This document shows, piece by piece, positions 33,901-43,200 of a stretch of 64,000 nt of DNA. Position 1 is the stretch's first letter. Every line of letters begins with the position of its first letter. The notes beneath the pieces are model-generated. The model made no database searches and was not told where the DNA came from. It was given only the letters and a program-made list of their open reading frames with translations. Position numbers and translations under genes: made by a program. Location of the stretch: NCBI GenBank assembly GCA_947652115.1, contig OX393562.1, positions 11,924,201 to 11,988,200 on the forward strand, in the 5' to 3' direction. The stretch comes from Blastomussa wellsi. Its lineage: Eukaryota > Cnidaria > Anthozoa > Scleractinia > Plerogyridae.

Positions 33901-35132
33901 GGAATTACAGAGAAGAACTAACACTTCACAACGGCATCATTTTCAAGAATCAGCGAGTCCTCATTCCAAAAGCTTTAAGGCCAGAACTGACCGCAAGAGC
34001 TCATTCCAGTCACCAAGGAATTGAAGCCTGTCTACGAAGAGCAAAAGATGTAGTCTTCTGGCCCTCCATGACCAAAGATATCAAAGAAGCTGTTGAGAAA
34101 TGTGAGATATGCGCAGCATTCCAAGCGAAGAACGTCAAGCAGCCAATGCAGACACATGAAATACCTGATCGTCCATGGAGCAGAGTTTCGTCAGACCTGT
34201 TCACTCTGAACGGCAAGGAGTACATTGTGCTTGCAGACAGCTACTCAGATTTCATAGAAGTTGGCGAGTTAAAAGGCACAACTGCGAGTTACATCATAGA
34301 GTTCCTCAAAGGTCAATTCAGTCGCCATGGCATACCCGATGTATTTGTCACCGACAATGGGCCACAGTACTGCTGCCGAGAGTTCACAGAGTTTTCCAGA
34401 GAATGGGAGTTTAAACACGTGACGTCATCACCTAAACATGCCAAATCCAATGGCAAGGCCGAATCTGCAGTCAAAATGGCCAAGAAGATTTTCAAGAAAG
34501 CTCACAGGGACAGCAAAGACCCATGGCTTGCGTTATTGGATCAACGGAACACACCAACACAAGGTGTGAACTCTAGCCCTGTACAGAGATTGATGTCCCA
34601 GAGAACACGTACATTGTTATTTGTATCAGCGAATCTTCTGTACCCCAGAGTAGAAGAAGGAGTCAAAGAGAAGTTGAAGGCCAAGAGGCAGACAGCTAAA
34701 GGCTATTACGATAGAAGTGCCAAGGTGCTACCAGAGCTTGAAATAGGCCAAGAAGTTAGAGTAGCTGGTCAGCGAAACAAAGTCTGGGAAGCTGGCACCT
34801 GTGTCCAGAAGCTATCAGACCGCTCATACCTTGTTGAAGTCAATGGAAACACACTACGTCGAAACAGACAGACATTGAGGCCCAAGAAAGACACCCAAAT
34901 GATTTGTGAGACTACTATTGCTGAAACAAAACCATCCTCATCTGTGCCTGCAGAGACAGAAGGACAAACAGCATTGAGGAGTACTAATCACAGTGATGTG
35001 ACCACACCAGTTAAAGTCAGCGATACCCCACAGCAGAATCTTAGTGTGCCACTGAAGTCAACCCGTACCAGAATTGTGAAGGCACCCGTGAGATTCAAGG
35101 ACTATGTCTGGACACTGAACATGAGACACTGA
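30921..35132 (+). CDS. gag-pol: Gag-Pol polyprotein of Ty3/gypsy element, 1403 aa
   Basis: Single ORF with no internal stop or frameshift. Domains in order: Gag (about 1-240); two zinc knuckles near 248-284 (the second CHLCSKPNHFASVC); aspartic protease with DTGA near 361; reverse transcriptase, with LDAKDGFYQIGLDE near 592 and a catalytic box reading LRDD near 652; RNase H starting CDASERGLGAT near 807; integrase zinc finger (H-H-C-C, about 1027-1065) and core with Asp in SSDLFTLNG, Asp in VTDNGPQY and Glu in GKAESAVK. No chromodomain or envelope ORF follows. Gag and Pol are fused, so their ratio is not set by a frameshift here. The only oddity is R at the second position of the RT box. Confidence 0.95.
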   Translation: MPPPGESSSEQQAPSAPSAPVLNFTSNFPVPSPMKVSGDRVTNWEFFRQQWQDYELGTGLEHRPEPVRLATLRSVMGKDCLEIFLNLELTPEERASVTSSLKALEGYFKPKTNVVYERFLFNSATQSSEEVIDEFVNRLRKMASSCKYGALTDEMIRDRIVIGVRDKGSKLRLLKEDELDLNKALSICRSNEAASKQFKFMKQEEIQTDEQVNTVDSQGKRRDKRDKQKKDAKDGKNRTATKGAKKNCSRCGATKQHRKEECKAYGQTCHLCSKPNHFASVCRFKNKPAGGKTVSKGHKSVKQVTEETDMSDDSDHDSDDEDPLFKIEEVSSVKTAGKQLNAKIIFSDTEELYNTELECQLDTGATCNVMSLRDLAVISQTGDPPLRSSKVKLKLFDGSLMKPSGVATLKIHRDNKTQKLDFQIVETVNKPLLSAETCVKLGLLKLSLTGTAQVNSMGTEPVKSIVPLTREKILADYKDVFEGLGHIGESSTFVIDPNHPPVQHAPRRIPVTLQKEVKEKIAELEKKGIIQKVTDPTDWISSMVIVSKPGKIRICLDPRDLNKAIQRPKYQMPTLEEILPKLSKAKVFTTLDAKDGFYQIGLDEESSKKTTFWTPFGRYRYLRMPFGISVAPEEFECKLHSKLTGLAGVEILRDDLLVVGYGDTQEEADANHDENLRKLLDRAREVKLKLNSKKMNLKKPQVKFMGHVISKDGLKPDPDKVNAVENMPKPTCKKETLSLLGFINYLAKFLPRLSEAAQPWRNLTLTNAQFMWSEQHDKAFDEVKKLVANHPVLKYYDINDEVTIQCDASERGLGATLLQNGQPVAFASRTLSAVEQRYAQIEKECLAIVFGCQKFSQYITRREKVTVESDHKPLQSIFKKSLLCAPSRLQRMMLRLQRYNLEVVYKPGTQVFVADHLSRAFLKDTGPEDEEFHVFALELEAMNPFDTIKISSERLPQLQKATEQDPVLQTLKTTILIGWPERREEVPVQIREFWNYREELTLHNGIIFKNQRVLIPKALRPELTARAHSSHQGIEACLRRAKDVVFWPSMTKDIKEAVEKCEICAAFQAKNVKQPMQTHEIPDRPWSRVSSDLFTLNGKEYIVLADSYSDFIEVGELKGTTASYIIEFLKGQFSRHGIPDVFVTDNGPQYCCREFTEFSREWEFKHVTSSPKHAKSNGKAESAVKMAKKIFKKAHRDSKDPWLALLDQRNTPTQGVNSSPVQRLMSQRTRTLLFVSANLLYPRVEEGVKEKLKAKRQTAKGYYDRSAKVLPELEIGQEVRVAGQRNKVWEAGTCVQKLSDRSYLVEVNGNTLRRNRQTLRPKKDTQMICETTIAETKPSSSVPAETEGQTALRSTNHSDVTTPVKVSDTPQQNLSVPLKSTRTRIVKAPVRFKDYVWTLNMRH

Positions 35133-35287
35133 ACATTGAGACACTTTTTTTGTTGTTGTTGTTGTTTATTTGCTTTTATTTTTACTAGCATGAAACTGTT
35201 ACATGTACAAGCAGATATTTGTTAAGTGCATTTTGGACACTTGTCATGATTAGGTCATTATTGTTATTTTTGTTTTTATTTTTCTTT

Positions 35288-35309
35288 AAAAAAAAAAAAA
35301 AGGGGAAGA
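35288..35309 (+). other. Polypurine tract
   Basis: A-run followed by GGGGAAGA immediately before the 3' LTR. Confidence 0.8.
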
Positions 35310-35429
35310 TGTTTCAAGATACGCGAACTTCCGGTGTTCGCCATAGTTTCCGGTTTGTATAAACTGTCAATCAAATAAACGTGGTTTAGCTTTTCTCAAA
35401 AATGGCGTGTTCTCTGTGAAACACAAACA
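35310..35429 (+). repeat. 3' LTR
   Basis: Identical to the 5' LTR by eye across 120 bp. Confidence 0.95.
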
Positions 35430-35746
35430 GTCTGTAAATTAATTCAAAGTACTGTGTGACTGGAAAATATAACTATCATTCAATTCATTTTCCCTCCTTC
35501 AAAGGCCCAGACCCTACCACATGTCTTACAAATAACTGCCTATGAATAATGGCCTGCTCATGCGCAATAGAATCCAACAGTGATTTTGCTACAAATAAGA
35601 ATCTGCTCATGCGTGGTTGTGTTTGATTCCAAGAAAAAAATGCCAGCTTGCTTTCCAGACGTGTGGGAGAGCTTGTATTGTCCAGTGTTGTATTGTACTG
35701 TCAATTGGTTTTTTAAGGTGACCGCTGAACAGGTAGCGGTTTTTAA

Positions 35747-36165
35747 AGTGCACCAAACCCCAAAATATTTTTTCGTTAAAATAAACCCTCGAAACGCATT
35801 GTTCCTTCTGTTTACCAAATTCTGACTTTTTATAGCATTCAAAAGTTACAAAAAACTTTGCATCATTTGTTCCATGACTGAGTAAGAAGGGGCGTGGGTC
35901 TATTCCTGATATGACACCACAAACTGATTTGCGTACATGTTTACAAAGACTTGATGCCATGCAAATCAGTTTATGACAACAAAACGGGAATAGACCCACG
36001 CCCCTTCTGACTCGGTCATGGAACAAATGATACACACTTTTTCTTAACTCTTCAATGCTATAAATAGTCAGAATTTGGTAAAAAGGAGAAAAGAAATGTG
36101 CAGTGCGTTTTGAAGTGGTGCAAAGGTTTATTTTAGCGAAAACATCATTTGGGGCTAGGTGCACT
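35747..36165. mobile_element. Long-TIR TTAA MITE
   Basis: TTAA at 35743-35746 and 36166-36169; ends AGTGCACC / GGTGCACT. Arms of about 200 bp are inverted copies, including AGAAGGGGCGTGGGTCTATT at left and its near complement at right, leaving a loop of about 50 bp. No coding capacity. Confidence 0.88.
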
Positions 36166-36406
36166 TTAAATAAATCGGAGGCTCAAGCTGTACCCTTTTC
36201 AGTCCGCTGCATAGTTTATAGTATCTAGTTTATAGTATGTTTTTCATCCTCAGCCGAATTCTGTCATTGGAATAGAAGGTTCAACTATGGAATCTCTCAT
36301 AGTAGTTGCATAAAAAGGCAGTAACTTCAGCATTGATAGCAATTTTTGTGAGGGTATTTTCACAAATTATTTTGAAAGAACCTTACCACCAAAGAAATAA
36401 TATTGG

Positions 36407-36446
36407 AGCTCCGCTTTTAGGCTCGGCTAAATCTATATATTACAAT
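36407..36446 (-). repeat. Dispersed short repeat, copy 2
   Basis: Inverted near-copy of 8978-9013. Confidence 0.55.
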
Positions 36447-37005
36447 ATTCCAGTCACTCGGTCGCGCATAACCATTTGATGCATTCATTAATTAGATTAA
36501 TCCACAGAGAACCCAAGAATTTGGTTTTGCGATAAAGAGCATTTATCACCATCCCGTGTAAAGTATGTTGCTATTTCCTTAACAATGCAACATAGATTGC
36601 TTATGCAGAACCTCCTCAAACCTCGTAAATGGACAAAGTGCATGATGCAACCCCCGCGGAGTCCTCGCGCTTAGTTTTGTTGAGGCGATTAGCCCGCCAT
36701 ATCTCTATTTCCCACCCAAAATATGTCATTTGCAACTTTAAACAATCAAAAATGGCTCTAGAACACAAATTTAGTGCAATTCTTAAAAAATAACCCTGTT
36801 AGAGCTAATATAGTGGATATTCACCAAAACACAACTTGGAAAAAGTAGTTGACACATTGACTCGACATGGCATCTTTTTGGGCATAAAGATGACTCCTTT
36901 ATAAAATTCACTACTCTCCACAAAAATACGGTAAGTTACTACAAATACCCCCTTCCCAATTCCCCCTCCAATTTGTTTAAAAATATTCCCCAGGTTTACC
37001 AGCCT

Positions 37006-37016
37006 CACGTGACGTG
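37006..37016 (+). promoter_or_regulatory. Overlapping E-box/CRE upstream of the kinase gene
   Basis: CACGTGACGTG contains an E-box (CACGTG) overlapping a CRE-like TGACGT. It is about 210 bp before the proposed ATG, followed by a CG-rich ACGCGCGCGCG. Position suits a proximal promoter; function is inferred. Confidence 0.4.
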
Positions 37017-37222
37017 TTTAGGCCAACGCGCGCGCGAAAAAATATTTGATAGGCTTGGCGTAGCATACATGAGGAACAAACTGAGTCAAACGTTCATACC
37101 GCTGGTTGAATCAGTGGTAACGCTTTTTGAAATGAATGCTTCTCTCTAATCTTCTGTCTTTCCTCTTCTTTCTAAAATGAAGCCGTGTTTATTACTTCAC
37201 TCGAATCCTGACAATACCTACA

Positions 37223-40200
37223 ATGCAACCAGAAGTCGTCTTTTTCTATGGCCCTCCGTTTTCGGTAAGTAATTATACTTTGCTTTTGGTTTATTTGGGC
37301 AAACGAACAGTAGGTTACAACACAGACTTCTTGGACACCAGTCTTCTTTGGCAAACATGTGTACTCCAAAAAAATTGAAAACCTCATTTACTGTCTCAAC
37401 GCCCATCTCAACGCTGGTCCTAGTTACTCTAATATTTATGTTAATGTTGTGCAGATTCACTTTATGCAGCTATGTTAAGCTGCTGAGGGAGGGGTTGGGA
37501 AGCTGGGACTTGTGATTAGGGACAGCGCGTCTCCCAGGCACTTAGATTAATTTCTATCAAAATGAAAGAAGGAAAAAAGACAACTATAATAAGAACGTAC
37601 AGGGGAGTCGAACCCAGGCCAAACGTGTGACAAGCATGGCTAATGACCACCAGTGCATTGGCTGCAGATTAACTAACGTGTTAACCTTACAATTGTTAAT
37701 AACTTACCCTAACCTGTAAACAGGCTAACCGGAGTGCTTTGTAGGCTAACTGGAGTGCTTTGTAGGCTAACTGGAGTGCTTTGTAGGTTAACCAGAGTGC
37801 ATAGTAGGCTAACCGAAGCGCTACTACTTGTTCCCAGTGCCTTTGGAGCTTGGGAGACGCGCTGTCCCTTGTCCCATTCAAGGCCGGGCATAGGCGGGGC
37901 ATTTGAACTGAGCTGAGATTTTCTGTTCAAATGCCCTACCCCAGGCATTTGTGGATTGTCAAAATAATAACTAAAAGTCAATAAAATGTTCCTAGAAAGG
38001 CCATTTAAAAACAGTCAAAAGTCCCCACTACAGGACGATGACTACTGTCAAATCTCCCACCTATGGCCGGCCTCCCTCCCCCCCTCCCACCAGCTTAACA
38101 TTGATAGGTGCATTACTCCATAGTAATATTTCTTGTTTACAACATTTGACGTCACATTTCTCTTGATATTCAAAGTTTCCAATCACAAAAGAAGTCATTG
38201 TTTACAACAGCCAATTAGGTGCTGGTTGGCACATTTATAACAATGGGTGACATCACGAGAAACATCGCTATAATGTCTGGTTTTGATCTCTAAGAATTTT
38301 CCAACATAACAAAACTAGTGAGATGATCTCAGATAGTGCAGAGTGTTATCTACAACTTAACATGCCGTGGCAAACGAGGACACATTGTTGCTCCTTTTGA
38401 GCAAACTGGGAAACACTTTTTGCAAACACAATGTTTCTGTTGCGCAGACGGGCAGACAGGGAAACATTTCTGTCTGTAACGCTTCTTCTCAGAAGCTTTA
38501 GTCAAGACAGCTTTTTAATTTTAACCTTGGTTTTGACGCCAATCTTAGTTTACTTTAATTGCAATAAGGCATTCAAGCAGCAAAGCATTCTTGTTCCCAG
38601 AGCCCTCGTTTCCTTGGGCCACGTGGTTAAAAGAAAACATGTGGCTTTGGGGATGAGGATGGCAGCAAACATGACTGTCAATGTTTACAACTTGATACTT
38701 TTGTTTGTTTCTTGCAAACGTTTGTAACTTGATACTTTTGTTTTTCTCTCGCAAACGTATGTAACATGATACTTTTGATTCTCAAAAACATATTAAAAGA
38801 TGTGTTTATTTTTCGAGGCCGGAAATAACTGGTAGATTGTTAATTATCTGATGTAAAAATTTTGAAAGAGAAAAATTTCGTTTCATTCAAAAAGCAATTT
38901 TTCATTGAAGTGATAAACAAGAACTAATTTAATTATCAAATAGTCACGGAATAGTACATTCTTTTTCCGTTGCCGCCATTCTGTTGAAACCACTTAAAAT
39001 TTTCTTTATATACAAGGATGTTGATTTATCTAGGAAGCGTTTTAACGAAAAGTATGGAAGGTAAACAGCTTTGCTTGACCAAGAGTTTCCAGCACCGGTG
39101 AAAACTAACAATAATAAGCAATTATTGGATGAGGTTGAGCATGATAGCGAGAATTATCAAGGCCGAGGTTTGTGTTATCTGCCGAAGCCGAAGGCTGAGG
39201 CGGATAACACAAACCGAGGCCTTGATAATTTCCCTATCATGCGAAAACCGAATCCAATAATTGTTTTATTATACAATTATAAATGTACAAGCGTTGAGAC
39301 ATTTCACAGAACAACAACAAAGTAAGCCACGCAATGACACGTTTCAGTGTAAACATCTTTATTAATGATATCCGTGAATAACGTGTAAAGCGGAATTCAA
39401 AAGGTTTACAGAAAGGATTTAAGCTTAAAACATCTGAAAACGTTTCAGGAAAAACTGAATCGAACTGAAACTTTTGAACAAAATTCTAAAGTTAAGTTGT
39501 ACGGTCTTATGAAAAATGTTCCCGATTTGCGTTTAATGAATGTTGACATTACAGTTAAAGAAATTAAAATTTTTCGTTATCTCTGAATGAGAGTTCTGTA
39601 CAATAAATTCCTCTTGAGAAAGGCTAATAACAGGAGATAACTGGTGCGGATTAATAGCCACTTCCTCACCTCTCACCTCGCACTCTGTCGTCAGGGTTTC
39701 CGACATTTTTCTCTTGGTTGAAATGTCAGTCCTGCTGTAGCTCCGAATGCTGGATTCATTTCTGTGCCCGCTCACCGCCATGATATGCCTTGCTTCGAAC
39801 CCTGACTTGTCCAAGATTGTAACCGCTGTTGCCCTGATCGAGTGATTGGTGTAACACTTTGAAAGTTTGGCTTCTCGAGAGATCCTTTTCATTTTTTCAC
39901 CGAGCAAACGCTCTCCGACAACCATGTTATCGTACCACACTTGATCAGATATGCCGGCGTTTTTCTTCGGCCGCTGAAACAAAAATTCGTTTGAGGGATT
40001 CAGGTGCTGTATGTACCGTTCAAATGAAGCCACAGGACAGTGTGGTCCTGGTTTCTCGAACATCACGCCTCCTTCAAATCCTTCATCATTTTCTCGTCGG
40101 TTCTTTGTGAGTTCATCTGTTGTTTTGCACACATATTTTGCACCTTTGCCATCCGTGCTGAATGAAAAATCAGTTTTTTTGAGTTCACGAAGATTTTGCC

Positions 40201-43200
40201 TTCCTCGGCGACAAAAGTACAACATAACCTCGAAAAAAACTTTGTTTTGAAGCGTTTCCGGGCTGTTTTGGTTAAAAACATCGCTTTCGTACAGCTTTTT
40301 AAGATCTTCTTCGCAGATCGGTGGCGTGTGTTCGACCTTGGCGAGCCCTTGTCGTTTTAGTTCAACGCACTTGGCGCCAAAAACTTTGTTTGCCTCGGCA
40401 AATGCTGGATCGTTTATTATATCGAAGCCAAGAGTCGCCTTGAAGTGTCTGCCCAGTCCAAATCTCAGGCTGTTGAGAGTGCTTTTGGAATAAGAAGTTC
40501 CATCGACTTTTCAATAGTTTGAGAACGTTACTGATGCCATCTTTGGTTTGCGGTTCGGGAACTTTCTTCTCCTTCAAATACTGCTGTAAAACTCTAAGAG
40601 CTGTCTTGGTAGCTCGTTTGGTGTTCTTTGCGTCCTTGTCGTCAACAAGGCGTCCTAAATCCGCTTCTGAGACTGACGCGAATCTTGGAGCGGACTCCGC
40701 CATGACAATCTTGCTCAAACCGCCGGCTAGCTTGTCAGGTGACGAAAACCATTGTCTGCAAAAACGCGTCATACCTACATGCATAAACGCCAGTGTCTGT
40801 AGATGTGACGCGATGACACAGCGCCATCTAGAATTAGCGGGGTGCTTTTAGCCAATCAAAATTGAGATAGCATCAGCATTGTATAATAATTAAATTTATT
40901 TGCAGTTTTCTGAAGGCGCCACGGAGTCTACTGCAATATTTGGGAACTTTCCTTGCTTCAAACTTGAAAAAAGTCATATCCAAACATCAATGTTTTGACT
41001 CTTCTTTGTCAGTGAAATATCCATTAATGCAAAAGATTAAACCCTGGCAGGGACTTAGTGGTAACGCAAGTTTTGGAGGCACTCGGCAGTGTGCAACAAT
41101 ACCTTCAAATTTAGCAGGTTTACTGTACTGTGACAAATTCGGGGGAAAGCTTGAACAACGTTTGCATGTGTGCCCATTAAAAGGAGAAATAGACAAGGCA
41201 CCGGAGAGAAATAATACGCTTCTCTTTATTTGAACCCTGAAAAACACAATACTTTCAAAACTGCAGAAAACTCTCAAATACACAGGCTTGGGTTATTCCA
41301 CACTAAAGATATGCAACCACAATACTGAACATGATAAAAGTGTCGACACCCAAAATAAGTCAAAATATTCCTCCTACCCGACTAAAATCAGAGAGCATTA
41401 AAACGAACGCGCCTTACACGTTGTGTTCTACAGCAAGGAAGAGTACAAGACGTTCTAGTGTGATTCCGTATTTGTGTACTTTAACCTCCATCTAGTAGTG
41501 TGCCATTCTCATCCCCAGAGGCCGCGATTCGTTTGGTCAGCACCAAGGAATCGAGACCTATGGCCGCAACCAAATTGTGAGCATGTGTAGAGAACTCGTT
41601 TTGTAGCTTTCAGCCAATCGGATTTGTCAGATTTGATTTTGTGCATGCGCAGACTGACGGGAAGTCCGAAATTCACGGACTTCCGGTGTTGGACTTCCCA
41701 GAGGTCGCGATTGTTGGTGCTGACCAAAAGGATCACGGCCTCTGGGGACGAAAATAGTAGTGTGTAGTAAAGTAACACTAATCTTCTGCGCATGCGTTGG
41801 GAGCAAATTGCTTTATTCTAGGAACTGTAAAGGTATGGTGATTTCTGAATACCTTTTGATGCTCAATGAGCAGTAGTGCAAATACCAGCGTTTTACGTGG
41901 TACAGTGCACACAGGTTCCTACTAGCCCCCCACCCCCTCCGCAAGACTAATTAATTAATTAAACAAACATTAAAGTTTACACATTAGCGCTTTATAGCTT
42001 TAGTGCCATAGTGCCATAGTTCCATAGTGCCTTAGTTCCTTAGTGGGTTAGAAGAGGACAGCCCACAACACATCATCCCAATAGTGCACTCTGCAATAAA
42101 AACTGGGGGCTGACTCAAAAGTTACCATTGTGTTACTTCAGTCCTCAGGCTCTAATAGTTAATTATAAAAAACATGTTAATTCTTTTTCTTCTTCTTTTT
42201 TTATAAACTTTTATTTACTACTGGTGTGTTTGTGGATTGAGTTCAGCAATTGAACAAATTGAACCCAATCAAACTCAGTCCACAAGATTTTGTTTGATTA
42301 AGTTCGTCAGTGGAACTCAATCAAACAAATGCAATTGATTTTGTTCCATTGTGTTCAAATGGCATACAATTCATTGCGCTGTTGTTAGCGAAAGGAAAAA
42401 AGTGTGAACTTCTACTCAATATTACCATTGCTGGCCAGTATCTCTATTTTAGATATTTTAACTCAAGTTTTGTATTTGTAATGGCAGTAATAAATTCGAC
42501 ACATTTCGATTCAAAAGCATGTTCGCTCAGCCGCTCGCTTACAAACATCCCCCTGTAAACATAACAACATGCAAATTCTGTTGTTCGTTGTGAAGTCAAA
42601 TACTATTGCTCAGACTATAATTCTTCATTGAGCCAACAAATATGTCGAATGCACTCCCTTAATCTCCAATTACTCCTAGTATACACGACTCTTTCAAATT
42701 CATTGAGGACAGGTGACCTAACTGTCTGCGCTTGTTTAAAATTCGAAAAGCACAGCCTTTCTTGTCTATTTTCTTTACAACTTTAAAATTAAATCTTCAC
42801 CCTCCTCCACATCAAAGCAGCACTCCTGGCAACCTTTTACATTTAAAACTAACAATCCCAGTGCATCTGAAGCCATTTCTGCGTTCATAAAAAGCATGTT
42901 TTACACTCCTGAGTATGTCTTTAGGCATTACACCTGCACGTTTCAGTAATCTAAGTGTGTATAATCTTTTTGCTGTTTTGGCAATTACATATTCTATGTG
43001 TGCGTTCCATTTAAGGTCGTCGCTAATTATCACTCCTAGAAGCTTACACGTTTTTAGATGTTCTACCTCTTTATATCCAACACTTATAGGTTGCAATGTG
43101 GTAACCGAGTTCTTCATAAAATTGATGTACATTTCTTTGCATTTTTTGGATTTAGTTTCATCTTGTGTTCTATACAATAATCATGGATTTCACGGACAAC

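Larger units (their letters stand above)
30648..35429 (+). mobile_element. Complete young Ty3/gypsy LTR retrotransposon
   Basis: Direct LTRs 30648-30767 and 35310-35429 (120 bp each) appear identical base for base, begin TG and end CA, and are flanked by a GTCTG duplication (30643-30647, 35430-35434). A primer-binding site, polypurine tract and one long gag-pol ORF are present. Every hallmark of an intact, recently inserted copy is here. Confidence 0.96.

Noticed and set aside
39018..39061. Kinase gene exon between a CAAG acceptor and a GTAAAC donor
   Set aside because: Its phase does not fit between exon 1 (37264) and exon 2 (45045), which join cleanly to form the Walker A motif.
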